Assembly: GCF_004405105.1 (NCBI RefSeq)
Contig: NZ_SORW01000052.1
Span: 1-46,272, forward strand
Direction: 5' to 3'
Origin: Jeotgalibacillus sp. R-1-5s-1
GTDB lineage: Bacteria; Bacillota; Bacilli; Bacillales; Jeotgalibacillaceae
DNA length: 46,272 nt
Shown: in pieces, positions 1 to 8,332 of the stretch
How positions within the stretch are numbered: position 1 is the first letter of the stretch
Layout: each line of letters begins with the position of its first letter
The notes under the pieces: model-generated
Told to the model about the DNA's origin: nothing
The model's input: only the letters and a program-made list of their open reading frames with translations
Database searches by the model: none
Position numbers and translations under genes: made by a program

Positions 1-25
1 TCGTTACTCGTTTAGACATAAAAAT

Positions 26-82
26 GCCCCCTTCAGAGTAGTAGAGAATTTTTATTATTTCTCTGTCTACTTTGAAGGGAGC
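26..82 (-). terminator. Probable terminator of the GGDEF/EAL gene
   Basis: A long imperfect inverted repeat (CCCTTCAGAGTAGTAGAGAA against TTCTCTGTCTACTTTGAAGG) lies about 35 bp past the stop codon of the minus-strand gene. Read on the minus strand it is followed by ATTTTTAT, a modest U-tract. Rho-independent termination is inferred from this shape; the stem has a few mismatches. Confidence 0.6.
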
Positions 83-117
83 ATATCAAAGGCGGACCTG
101 CTTTTTTGAGTGGATTT

Positions 118-2283
118 TTATGAACTACCGCTTTTTCTTCTCGTTTCAGCAAGCACATCAGAGTACACCATCAGTGACTCAAGTGTCAGTGGTCTGCTAA
201 AGAAATAGCCTTGTATAATAGAGCAGTTCTGTGAAACCAGAAACTCCATTTCTTCCTGTGTTTCCACTCCTTCGGCGATGATATCAATTTCCATTTCCTG
301 CGCCATTCTGAATAGGTTTTTGGCAATGATCTGATTTTTAGTGGTTTTCTGCACGTCCTGAATGAGACTGCGATCGACTTTTAATGTATTAATATCAAAC
401 ATTTGAAGGTACGAAAGAGATGAATACCCTGTCCCGAAATCATCAAGTGAAAAACGGATGCCCTCGTTCTGAAGCTCACTCATCACACTTTTTACTTTCA
501 CAGGATTCATAATAATGGACGTTTCCGTCAGCTCAAATTCAATCAGTGATGGAGGTAAATCAAATTCTTTGATCTGCCGAAGAGTCTGTTCAACAAAATC
601 GCTTTTCAGCAGACGGTTTGGTGACACATTAATAGACACCGGAAGCAGAGGATGTGATGACTTGCGCCACGTGTCAAGGTCCTTGCACACCTCTCTGAAA
701 ACCCACCTGTCAATTGATGAAATCATGCCGTGCTTTTCCGCTAAAGGAATAAAAGTAGATGGTCTGATCAAACCTGCATCGGGATGATTCCACCTGATCA
801 GTGCTTCTGCGCCGGTAATGGTCCTCGTCTGTGCATTCACTTTCGGCTGATACAGGATAAAAAACTGCTCACGTTCAATGGCAAATCGAAGATCGTGTGC
901 AATCTGATCCATTTCTTTTTCTTCCTGCTCTATGGATTCATTGAAGATCATCCAGTCGTTACGTCCGCTCATTTTAACCCGGTGAAGAGCGAGGTCAGCA
1001 TATTTGATCAATGTATGGGGCTGTTTGGCGTGCAGGTCATATACGCTCGCTCCGATTGAAACGGTTAAATACAGCTCTTCTTCCTCGACCATGACTGGTG
1101 ACTCCATTTCATCTAAAAGGTCAGCGGCGAAATGGTCAATGTGATCGTCTAATCCGATGTTGGTAACTGCAATCAGGAACTCGTCCCCACTTACACGGGC
1201 ACAAAATCCTTTATCCCCGACAAAACGGACAAGCCGGCTCGCAAAAGAGGCAAGAACCTGGTCCCCGACAGAATGACTGTATAAGTCATTAATTGATTTG
1301 AATTGATCAATGTCAAGGTAAAAAACCCATAAAGAAGGCTGTCCATCAAACATTGAGAAGGATTTAATCACCTTTCCGAGTCGCTTTGTGAATTGTTTGC
1401 GATTCATCAGACCTGTTAAATAATCATGATTTTCGAAGTGGTGAATGCTTTCTTCAAGCTTCTTTCGTTCGGTGATATCCATGATAAAACCGTCTACCCG
1501 CGTGAGTTCTCCCTTTTGATTCAGATAGGGAATCGCCTGATGTTCGATCCACCGCAGCTGTTTATCCCTGTAAATCAGGCGATATTCAACTTTTACCGCC
1601 TCTCCTTTACGAAGAAGCTCCTGATAGTCATCAATAATATGTACATCTTCAGGATGAAGCAGCGACCGCCAAAGCTTCGGGTCCTTATCAAATTCAGCAG
1701 CCGTGGCACCGGTAATGTTTTCAATAGATTTAGATAAATATGTAAATTTGTAATTTTTCATATCAAGAGACCAGATCCCAACGTCCAGTCTTTCATGAAT
1801 GGACTTGGCAATTCGTCCTTCTTCGGCTAATTCTGTGAGCTGAGTGCGTAGTTCTTTGACTACTTCTTCGTCTACCATCATATTTCCAATGATGATCATT
1901 CCTTTAACTTCCTCATTTTTGATAATGGGAAGGCATTTAACGAACATCGGAACGGCTGACCCGTTTTGATGAATGACATTTAAGTTGATGTTCAATGGTT
2001 GTCCATGCTGGAGAGCGGTTAAAAAAATATCATCTGCCAAACCAGGCAAATGCATAGAGAGATAGTTTGTTGCTTTCGTACCGATCATATCATGCTGCTC
2101 ATATCCAAGAAGAGTGACCGTGTTTCCTTTTAGATCAACAATATCCCCCGAAATATTGATGGTCGCGATCAGCCCGGGATAATGTGAAAAAGCAGATTCA
2201 AGAATCTCAACCGGACGTTTATCGATCAGGAGATCATCATCCGTCAGAGAGCTTGATAATGAAAATGTTCGGCTGTGTCTCAT
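118..2283 (-). CDS. PAS-PAS-GGDEF-EAL c-di-GMP turnover protein
   Basis: 721-residue cytosolic sensor protein with no evident membrane segment. Two PAS-like regions (about 30-140 and 160-275, the second ending in the PAC-like ITERKKLEE) precede a GGDEF domain (about 285-445) and an EAL domain (about 460-705). The cyclase signature is SGDEF (365-369) rather than GGDEF, and no RxxD inhibitory site stands before it. The EAL domain keeps its landmarks: EAL (493-495), ELTET (584-588), DDFGTGYSS (614-622) and AEGVET. I infer mainly c-di-GMP phosphodiesterase activity, with an uncertain cyclase half. The start is supported by AAGGAGAG just upstream; TATAAT lies further up at 2322-2327 but has no good -35. 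It is divergent from the symporter operon. Confidence 0.93.
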   Translation of the reverse strand: MRHSRTFSLSSSLTDDDLLIDKRPVEILESAFSHYPGLIATINISGDIVDLKGNTVTLLGYEQHDMIGTKATNYLSMHLPGLADDIFLTALQHGQPLNINLNVIHQNGSAVPMFVKCLPIIKNEEVKGMIIIGNMMVDEEVVKELRTQLTELAEEGRIAKSIHERLDVGIWSLDMKNYKFTYLSKSIENITGATAAEFDKDPKLWRSLLHPEDVHIIDDYQELLRKGEAVKVEYRLIYRDKQLRWIEHQAIPYLNQKGELTRVDGFIMDITERKKLEESIHHFENHDYLTGLMNRKQFTKRLGKVIKSFSMFDGQPSLWVFYLDIDQFKSINDLYSHSVGDQVLASFASRLVRFVGDKGFCARVSGDEFLIAVTNIGLDDHIDHFAADLLDEMESPVMVEEEELYLTVSIGASVYDLHAKQPHTLIKYADLALHRVKMSGRNDWMIFNESIEQEEKEMDQIAHDLRFAIEREQFFILYQPKVNAQTRTITGAEALIRWNHPDAGLIRPSTFIPLAEKHGMISSIDRWVFREVCKDLDTWRKSSHPLLPVSINVSPNRLLKSDFVEQTLRQIKEFDLPPSLIEFELTETSIIMNPVKVKSVMSELQNEGIRFSLDDFGTGYSSLSYLQMFDINTLKVDRSLIQDVQKTTKNQIIAKNLFRMAQEMEIDIIAEGVETQEEMEFLVSQNCSIIQGYFFSRPLTLESLMVYSDVLAETRRKSGSS

Positions 2284-2583
2284 GGGCTAACTCTCCTTAA
2301 AGTGGAATCCAACATAAATCTATTATAACGAATTGTTTGAATATTACATACATTTTTCCGGATTTATATTAAAAATAGTGAGTCCGAATGAGACATGAGA
2401 TGTCAGAATGTTTTAACCGTAATTTGCGTTTAAAAAATATTTTTTTGTTACGTAAAACTAAAAATATGGATTGAAGATAATTATTGGCACAATAGCTTTT
2501 TGGAGAGTATTTTGAATCATTAGAACTATTTATCTTGAAAATAAATTAGTTTTAAATACCCACCGTGGGATTGTGAACAATTC

Positions 2584-2613
2584 TTGACATCAGGTGACAA
2601 TTGAAGGAATAAT
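2584..2613 (+). promoter_or_regulatory. SigA-type promoter of the symporter operon
   Basis: TTGACA at 2584-2589 and AATAAT at 2608-2613 (5 of 6 to TATAAT) are separated by 18 bp. They lie about 70 bp before the first small gene, on the same strand. Confidence 0.75.
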
Positions 2614-2626
2614 GGAAAAAGATCGA

Positions 2627-2653
2627 ATTTTCATTCTTTTTTTGAATGAAAAT
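2627..2653. promoter_or_regulatory. Perfect inverted repeat in the operon leader
   Basis: ATTTTCATTC (2627-2636) and GAATGAAAAT (2644-2653) are exact reverse complements around a T-rich 7-nt loop. The repeat lies downstream of the promoter and touches the first base of the cre site. It could be an operator or an RNA hairpin; the sequence does not decide. Confidence 0.5.
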
Positions 2654-2666
2654 GATAACGCTTACA
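2653..2666 (+). promoter_or_regulatory. CcpA cre site, perfect match
   Basis: TGATAACGCTTACA matches the cre consensus TGWNANCGNTNWCA at every fixed position. It lies about 40 bp downstream of the -10 box and just before the first ribosome binding site. In Bacillus, sites in this position usually mediate carbon catabolite repression by blocking transcription, which suits an organic-acid transport operon. Confidence 0.85.
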
Positions 2667-2682
2667 AGATGGGAGGGGTGAA

Positions 2683-2868
2683 ATGTCGACCGTTATTTTA
2701 TTTGGATTGATCACCATTATTTCAGTGGCAGCAGCATTAAAGCTGAAAAAGAAAAGACTTTTGTTAACCCCTATTCTGGCAATCGGTGTGTTCGTCCTTG
2801 TTAAGATTATTCAGGTTCCGATGCCATTTTGGGACACCGTTACATTTATTTTTGATCTCAGAGGTTAA
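2683..2868 (+). CDS. Small two-helix membrane protein
   Basis: 61 residues: a first hydrophobic helix (about 3-19), a basic turn KLKKKR, a second hydrophobic segment (about 27-46) and a short C-terminal tail. The ribosome binding site GGGAGGGG stands 5 to 9 nt before the ATG. It is the first gene of the cre-controlled operon, immediately ahead of the DUF485 gene. I do not recognise the family. From context it may help assembly or activity of the symporter, but nothing in the sequence proves this. Confidence 0.75.
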   Translation: MSTVILFGLITIISVAAALKLKKKRLLLTPILAIGVFVLVKIIQVPMPFWDTVTFIFDLRG

Positions 2869-2895
2869 TCTGCACGAACAAAGGGGATGAAGTGC

Positions 2896-3198
2896 ATGAG
2901 GAAAATTGATAAGAAGGTTGCAGACAGCTATTTCAAAACCAGAACCACGCTTATTATGATTTATCTCGCGATCGGTTTTGTTGTGTCATATGGCTGCGTG
3001 CTTTTTGCAGAGCCATTATCGAACATCACGTTTAACGGATTTCCGCTCCACTATTATATGGGGGCACAGGGGGCTGTTCTGACATTCATTATTTTACTGT
3101 TTGTTAATGCGGTTGTCAGTGACAGGGTAGATCGGAAATACGGTATTGATGAAGCGCGAAATGAATCGATCGGATCGGGGAAAACGGTCGACCACTAA
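2896..3198 (+). CDS. DUF485 membrane protein
   Basis: 100 residues starting MRKIDKKVADSYF. An upstream in-frame ATG at 2887 abuts the AAGGGG ribosome binding site, so the ATG at 2896 (9 nt spacing) is preferred. Two hydrophobic segments (about 17-38 and 55-77) and the position directly before an acetate-type symporter fit the DUF485 family (YwcB/YjcH-like). That family is nearly always co-encoded with ActP-type carriers; its molecular role is unknown, and an accessory-subunit role is inferred. Confidence 0.88.
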   Translation: MRKIDKKVADSYFKTRTTLIMIYLAIGFVVSYGCVLFAEPLSNITFNGFPLHYYMGAQGAVLTFIILLFVNAVVSDRVDRKYGIDEARNESIGSGKTVDH

Positions 3199-3234
3199 TA
3201 ACGGCAGCGTTCAGTCAAACAAAGGGGGAAGATC

Positions 3235-4911
3235 ATGGATACTCAGTTTCTCGTATCACTGGCATTTATCTTGGGGACGTTTGGGTTATACATAGGAATT
3301 GCCATTTATAATCAGGCAAAAGCAACATCTGATTTCTATGTCGCAGGCCGAGGGGTACCACCGATTTACAACGGTATGGCTATCGGAGCGGATTGGATGA
3401 GTGCAGCTTCATTCATTGGTATGGCCGGAACCGTCATGATTATGGGATATGACGGACTTGGTTATATTATGGGTTGGACAGGAGGGTATTTACTTTTAAC
3501 CTTCCTGATGGCTCCGCAGCTTCGTAAATATGGACGCTATACGGTACCTGAATTCATCGGTGACCGTTATGGAAGCAGTACGGCACGACTAATCGCGGCA
3601 GGTGCCACGATTATTATCAGTTTTACGTACTCAATTGGACAGATGTCCGGTTCAGGAGTAGTCATCGGGCGTTTGCTTGAAGTGGATTACCGGATCGGTA
3701 CCATCATTGGTGCCTGTTTGATCGCCTTTTATGCGGCACTTGGCGGGATGAAGGGGATTACCTGGACACAGGTTGCCCAGTATATCGTGCTGATCGTTGC
3801 TTATCTCGTTCCGGTTATTTTTATGTCACTTCAGTTAACGAATAACCCGGCTCCATGGCTGTCATACGGTACAGTCATTGAAGAAATGAGGGCGCTCGAC
3901 CGGGAGTTTGGTATATCTGAATACGTTGTGCCGTTTACTGAAGGAACGAAGTGGCAGTTCCTTGCACTGATGTTTACGCTGATGGCAGGAACAGCAGGTC
4001 TTCCGCACGTAATTGTCCGTTTCTACACGGTATCTACAATGAAGGCAGCACGATGGAGTGGGGCTTGGGCGCTGTTGTTTATCGGACTGCTTTACTTATC
4101 AGCACCTGCTTATGCGGCATTTTCAAGATTCATTCTAATGTCTCAGGTAGCCGGATCACCTATTGATCAGCTGCCGGCTTGGACAACATCATGGGTGGAT
4201 ACCGGGATGCTTCAGGTGGCAGATACCGATGGTGACGGTATTTTACAATGGCAGGAGCTTCAGATTGCCAATGATATCGTCGTGATGGCAACACCTGAAA
4301 TTGCCAACCTTGGCGTCTTTGTTATTGGTTTAATGGCTGCCGGTGCGATGGCTGCAGCACTTTCAACAGCCGGCGGACTGATGATCGCCATCTCTGCCGC
4401 ACTTTCACATGACATTTACTTCCGCTCTATCAATCCAAATGCATCAGACAAAAAACGTCTGGCGGTTGGACGATGGTCGATTGTGATTGCGTCACTCGCA
4501 GCCGGCTTAATTGCGTTAAATCCACCTGGTGCGATTACACAGATTGTTGCCTGGGCCTTTGCGCTGGCTTCAGGATCCTTCTTCCCGGCACTTCTTCTTG
4601 GTGTCTGGTGGAAGCGATCTAACGCACAGGGCGTCATCGCGGGTATGCTCGTCGGTTTATCCGTGACGCTTGGCTATATCTTTGCAGCTAAATATGGAGG
4701 CTTTACAATCCTTGGTATTATTGATACCGGAGCCGGTGTCTTTGGTGCAACAGCCGCTATTTTGGCTAATGTGATAGTGTCACTGGCTACAAAGCCGCCG
4801 TCTAAAAAGATTCAGGAGGAGGTTATTGACCTTCGTTATCCTGAGCAGATGACCTACCGTGATGGAGAGGTGTGGATTGATGACGGAAACGACGTACCGC
4901 CGTCCAGATAA
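3235..4911 (+). CDS. ActP-like Na+/organic acid symporter (SSS family)
   Basis: 558-residue polytopic carrier of the solute:sodium symporter family, with SSS landmarks such as DFYVAGRG, ADWMSAASFIG and the TAGLPHVIVRFYT stretch. The neighbouring DUF485 gene points to acetate or a similar short-chain acid. No cleavable signal peptide is present, unlike many proteobacterial ActP proteins. An extramembrane loop has a textbook 12-residue EF-hand calcium loop, D330-T-D332-G-D334-G ending in E341; I recall comparable loops in the VC_2705-type subfamily. The ribosome binding site is AAAGGGGG. The gene is under the cre site upstream and overlaps the next gene by 32 bp, suggesting translational coupling. 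Substrate is inferred. Confidence 0.92.
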   Translation: MDTQFLVSLAFILGTFGLYIGIAIYNQAKATSDFYVAGRGVPPIYNGMAIGADWMSAASFIGMAGTVMIMGYDGLGYIMGWTGGYLLLTFLMAPQLRKYGRYTVPEFIGDRYGSSTARLIAAGATIIISFTYSIGQMSGSGVVIGRLLEVDYRIGTIIGACLIAFYAALGGMKGITWTQVAQYIVLIVAYLVPVIFMSLQLTNNPAPWLSYGTVIEEMRALDREFGISEYVVPFTEGTKWQFLALMFTLMAGTAGLPHVIVRFYTVSTMKAARWSGAWALLFIGLLYLSAPAYAAFSRFILMSQVAGSPIDQLPAWTTSWVDTGMLQVADTDGDGILQWQELQIANDIVVMATPEIANLGVFVIGLMAAGAMAAALSTAGGLMIAISAALSHDIYFRSINPNASDKKRLAVGRWSIVIASLAAGLIALNPPGAITQIVAWAFALASGSFFPALLLGVWWKRSNAQGVIAGMLVGLSVTLGYIFAAKYGGFTILGIIDTGAGVFGATAAILANVIVSLATKPPSKKIQEEVIDLRYPEQMTYRDGEVWIDDGNDVPPSR

Positions 4912-6757
4912 TCGTGAATCGATTCGTTCGTTTATAAGAAAAACTCCGTTATTTCAAAACAGATCTGAAAAAGCTTTCCATGAATTGTATGCCTCTTGTC
5001 AGGAGCGGCAATATGATCAGGGTGTTTTAATAGCGGATACAAAGAAAAAGAGAGAAGGAATTCTGCTCATTACGTCAGGGCTTGCTGAAGTATATGCAGC
5101 CGGATTCCGCAATGAAAGAGAAGTGCTTGAGCTTGCAGGTCCGGGTGAAATTGTAGGACTTGCAAGTATCAGTTCGATGCTTGCGCCTTCAGATGAAGAG
5201 ATCAACACTGTTGAAATCATGGCGCTTGAAACAACCATGGGATTATTCATCCCATACTCTGTACTGAAGGTCCTGTGGGGGGAACCGGAAGTACAGGCAT
5301 ATTTTCTGGAAAAAGCTATTTTCCGTTTAAGAGACGTCTATCAGTCATTAACTGAGCAGCTACAGCAGGCTGGCTGGATGGAGCAGCAAAAGCAGGTATT
5401 CCAGCGGGTGCAGGACATGATGTCCTCCCCGCTGCTTACCGTTTCAAAGGACAGTACCATCAAGGAAGCTATATCTTTTATGGCGGATCATCATCTGAGT
5501 GCTGCGGTCTATCTTGATCAGCAACAGCCGTATCTTGTCTCGATGAGAGAGATAATGGGAGCGATTGCAGAAAACAGACAGCTTTCAGAACCACTCCAAT
5601 CAATCAGCCGTGAAGCAGTGATCATTCATAGAAATGCTTATTATTATGATGCCCTTGCTGCTTTTCAGCGTGAAGGTGAACTTCGCCATATTGTAGTCGT
5701 AAATCAAAACAGTCAGCCTGTTGGTATGCTGACGTTATCAGATGTCTTAAAGCAGAAGCACCGTTCGATTCAGGCTTTGATGAAAGAGATCAATCGACTG
5801 GATGAAGCGACTCTTTCTTCAACATCAGCTGATTTGCGAACAATGGCTGCGCAATTGATTGAGGAACGTGAAACGATCAGGATGCTATCAGCAACTGTCA
5901 CTCCCTTATTCGATCAGCTGACACGTAAAATCATCAGTGAGACACTGCTTGAGCTTGGGGAACCCCCGTGTAAATTTGCCTTTTATCAAATGGGCAGTGC
6001 GGGGAGAGGGGAACAGTTTAACATGACAGATCAGGATCATTTTCTCGTCTTTGAAAGAAATGGATTAATAGAGGAAAAGTATTTTAAGGATTTTGGAGAA
6101 AAGATCGTTCAACTGCTTGAGGCAGCCGGATTCAAAAGGTGTGATGGGAATATGATGGCCTCGAATGAATTCTGGAGAGGTTCGATTAGCGACTGGGAGC
6201 AAAAAATCAGGAGGTGGGCGCTTAGATCAACACCTCAGAATATTCTATATGCCTATAATTTCTTTGCCATGAGATGGCTGGCTGGAGATGCTGAAATTCA
6301 CCATGCATTTTTGGAAGGACTGCAAAAAGAGATGGACCATTCCGGTGTTCTTTTAAGGCAGATGGCGGAGGAGATAAAACGAATGCCGATTCCTTCACTC
6401 GATCATCGTATACGCAGTCTGATTTTGCGGGAAGGAAAGGTCATTGATCTGAAAAAGCAGGTGCTGTTTCCTTTTCATCATGCATTGCAGATCTATTCTG
6501 TTAGAGCGGGTGTGCTGGAAGGTTCAACAGCTGACCGGATCGGGAAACTGACTGAAATGGGTAAGATCACAGAAGACGAAGAGCTGAAAGAAAGTCTTGA
6601 TTTTATTCTATTGTTAAATCTACTGAAAAAACATCACGAAGGCACCTCAGTCATTATTCCGGATCAGATTACTTCACGTGAAAAAGCATTGTTAACAAGA
6701 TCTTTACATGTTCTGAGACAATTCCAGCAGGCTGCGGTCAGGGAAATGGGTGTGTGA
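4880..6757 (+). CDS. cNMP-binding/CBS/DUF294 nucleotidyltransferase-like regulator
   Basis: 625 residues from the ATG at 4880, which has GGAGAGG 9 nt upstream; a longer in-frame GTG at 4859 lacks a site. Order: cyclic-nucleotide-binding-like domain (about 15-135), a CBS pair (about 165-290), then a DUF294 GlnD-like nucleotidyltransferase domain with GSAGRGEQ (about 372-379) followed by TDQDHF, and an all-helical C-terminal domain. This architecture often accompanies acetate symporters and a DnaQ-like exonuclease, exactly as here. I infer a signalling protein that senses nucleotides and may modify or control the transporter. Target and reaction are unknown. Confidence 0.88.
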   Translation: MTETTYRRPDNRESIRSFIRKTPLFQNRSEKAFHELYASCQERQYDQGVLIADTKKKREGILLITSGLAEVYAAGFRNEREVLELAGPGEIVGLASISSMLAPSDEEINTVEIMALETTMGLFIPYSVLKVLWGEPEVQAYFLEKAIFRLRDVYQSLTEQLQQAGWMEQQKQVFQRVQDMMSSPLLTVSKDSTIKEAISFMADHHLSAAVYLDQQQPYLVSMREIMGAIAENRQLSEPLQSISREAVIIHRNAYYYDALAAFQREGELRHIVVVNQNSQPVGMLTLSDVLKQKHRSIQALMKEINRLDEATLSSTSADLRTMAAQLIEERETIRMLSATVTPLFDQLTRKIISETLLELGEPPCKFAFYQMGSAGRGEQFNMTDQDHFLVFERNGLIEEKYFKDFGEKIVQLLEAAGFKRCDGNMMASNEFWRGSISDWEQKIRRWALRSTPQNILYAYNFFAMRWLAGDAEIHHAFLEGLQKEMDHSGVLLRQMAEEIKRMPIPSLDHRIRSLILREGKVIDLKKQVLFPFHHALQIYSVRAGVLEGSTADRIGKLTEMGKITEDEELKESLDFILLLNLLKKHHEGTSVIIPDQITSREKALLTRSLHVLRQFQQAAVREMGV

Positions 6758-6771
6758 AAGGAGCGGGATCG

Positions 6772-7422
6772 ATGGCGATTTGGGACAAAAAATTTAATGA
6801 CCGGATTAACCAGGACATTCCCCTTTCTACAAAGCTCAGCGAATTGAATCTGCTTGTAGTAGACACGGAAACGACTGGCTTCGCTGTCGGGAAAGAGGAC
6901 CGGCTGATTGAAATTGGCGCTGTTCCTATTACCGGATTGAAGGTGCAGGAACATGAGACCTACCAGACTTATGTTGACCCTATGCGGGATATTCCTGAAA
7001 ATATTACGGCCCTCACCTCCATCAGCCAAAGTGATGTCAAACAGGCTCCGCAGGCACTTGAAGCAATAGAATCTCTTTTTTTACAGGAGAGGACTCAACT
7101 TCTTCACGGCTTAGTCGGACATTACCTGTCATTTGATATGCAGGTTTTTAAACACGAGCTGCGAAGATCCGGTTTTAAATTTCAGGAGCCACCATACGTT
7201 GACACGCTTGATTTACTCAGCTTCCTCGTACCAACCTGGGAAATGAAGGATCTGGCTTATTACGCTTCCGTTTTTCAAACGAGAATCTATGACCGGCACA
7301 GTGCATTGGGGGATGCGCTGACAACAGCATATTTATTCTGTGAATTGTGCGAACGGGTAATGGAGCGTGGAATCACCACGTGGGGTGAGTTACTTCAATT
7401 AAAATCATCACGGGTACTATAA
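6772..7422 (+). CDS. DnaQ-like 3'-5' exonuclease domain protein
   Basis: 216 residues from the ATG at 6772 (AAAGGAG 8 nt upstream). The DEDDh exonuclease fold is complete: D31 and E33 (VVDTETTG), D122 (GHYLSFDMQVF), H176 and D181 (HSALGDA). No polymerase or helicase domain is attached. It follows the DUF294 gene by 14 bp and is evidently the last metabolic gene of the symporter operon. Homologues in this context are annotated as PolC/DinG-like exonucleases; whether the substrate is DNA, RNA or a nucleotide signal is not known. Confidence 0.9.
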   Translation: MAIWDKKFNDRINQDIPLSTKLSELNLLVVDTETTGFAVGKEDRLIEIGAVPITGLKVQEHETYQTYVDPMRDIPENITALTSISQSDVKQAPQALEAIESLFLQERTQLLHGLVGHYLSFDMQVFKHELRRSGFKFQEPPYVDTLDLLSFLVPTWEMKDLAYYASVFQTRIYDRHSALGDALTTAYLFCELCERVMERGITTWGELLQLKSSRVL

Positions 7423-7541
7423 GCTGAAAGATGCATTTTTCATTTAGTGTGCTGGAAATGGTTTGGATGTTTTCGCTATTTGGGAATAGTAAGGTGGGCG
7501 AAACAATTGCTCATTTCCAAAAAGAGAGAGGTTCATGTACG

Positions 7542-7754
7542 ATGTCACTTAACAGCATCTTAACTGAGTTTAAGCAATTGAAAAGTGAATCCATGCCAGT
7601 CGACATGCTTGATGAAAAATACGCCGAGTTAATGATTGAAATGGAACAGACTTATAAAATACCTGACGTCATTACAGACGAATGGGAACAAAAAAATAAA
7701 CCCGTTAGCACTTTGTATCGATTGATTGCCAGCAGCCGTTTGATGGATACGTAA
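7542..7754 (+). CDS. Small hypothetical protein
   Basis: 70 residues starting MSLNSILTEFKQLK. The ATG at 7542 has AGAGAGG 10 nt upstream. The open frame runs back to 7431 but that extension has no ribosome binding site. The product is hydrophilic, probably helical, without Cys or membrane segments. It lies 119 bp after the exonuclease and directly before a strong terminator, so it may be read as the last gene of the operon. Family not recognised. Confidence 0.65.
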   Translation: MSLNSILTEFKQLKSESMPVDMLDEKYAELMIEMEQTYKIPDVITDEWEQKNKPVSTLYRLIASSRLMDT

Positions 7755-7792
7755 AACAACCCCTGTCTCAATAGAGAAGGGGTTGTTTTTTT
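7755..7792 (+). terminator. Rho-independent terminator
   Basis: Perfect 10-bp stem AACAACCCCT / AGGGGTTGTT followed by a T-tract, immediately after the stop codon of the 70-residue gene. Confidence 0.9.
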
Positions 7793-7816
7793 GTGTGTGA
7801 AGTGAAGAAGGGATTC

Positions 7817-7942
7817 GTTCGCAGAATTTCGGTAAAGGTTCGTAAGATTAATCGCTATGTTCACAAAATTAATGATCAGGTTCACAAGATATTGAGTCAA
7901 GTTCGTAAAATGTAAGCTGACCTTCATAAAATAGTGACAAAT
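7817..7942 (+). repeat. 126-bp array of six 21-bp units, copy A
   Basis: Unit starts fall at 7817, 7838, 7859, 7880, 7901 and 7922, exactly 21 bp apart. Each begins with a variant of GTTCGTAAGATT followed by about 9 variable bases. The array closes with GTGACAAAT at 7934-7942. A purine-rich lead-in (GTGAAGAAGGGA) precedes it. The same design recurs at 14895-15020 (minus strand), 37002-37127 and 46109-46234. The first unit (TTCGCAGAATTTC) is shared with copy C. Open frames over the array are a by-product of the 21-bp (7-codon) period. Confidence 0.88.
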
Positions 7943-8198
7943 CACCCATTACATTCAACGAGTCCCCAGTGATCAACCAATACTGATTTAACGCGGGAAA
8001 TACTTTTACTAAAACCTGTTAAATTCCGCGTCAAACTGAGGTCTGATCAGGATAGTGTGTTCTAAAATTTTTTGAGACAGGAAATACAAATAGTGCCGAT
8101 TCATTCCGTAGACTCTTGTGGTGAGATCTGATATTTGGTGAGTCTGGACTTTATTGTTTTTAAATTCTATAGAAAGAAGAGATTCTAGTCTTATCCTC
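7943..8198. other. Intergenic spacer with a degenerate hairpin-element fragment
   Basis: About 250 bp without a convincing gene. Around 8100-8125 the text CGTAGACTCTTGTGGTGAGA resembles the CGCAGACTCCTGTGGCGGAAAGA of the hairpin element at 8199-8300, so this looks like a decayed partial copy of the same family. Confidence 0.5.
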
Positions 8199-8300
8199 AG
8201 GCCGGAGCGCATCCGCAGACTCCTGTGGCGGAAAGAGTCAGGTGAAACTGTTGCGCGACACACAACAGTCTGATTGCGCGGCTTCATTCCCATTTCTCCT
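8199..8300 (+). repeat. GC-rich hairpin element, degenerate copy H1
   Basis: Contains the family landmarks GACTCCTGTGGCGGAAAG and CAGGTGAAAC. Stems: TCCGC against GCGGA, and a compound hairpin TCAG..ACTGTTG against CAACAGT..CTGA. Related to H2 (8333-8446, opposite strand) and H3 (37174-37303). No gene was found here. Confidence 0.6.
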
Positions 8301-8332
8301 CCGCGAAAATTAAGATGAGAATTTATTACTAA

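Larger units (their letters stand above)
2284..2682. other. Divergent intergenic region, 399 bp
   Basis: Gene-free space between the c-di-GMP gene (leftward) and the symporter operon (rightward). It holds the operon promoter, a perfect inverted repeat and a CcpA site, listed separately. The stretch 2340-2580 is AT-rich and I see no further defined element in it. Confidence 0.7.

Noticed and set aside
7811-7942. CRISPR array
   Set aside because: The repeats are degenerate with a 21-bp period and 9-bp linkers, far from CRISPR repeat and spacer sizes, and no cas gene is present.
7652-7945. 97-codon minus-strand frame over array A
   Set aside because: Its repetitive FTNL/LVNL-type peptide arises from the 21-bp repeat. 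It has no ribosome binding site and overlaps the 70-residue gene and its terminator.
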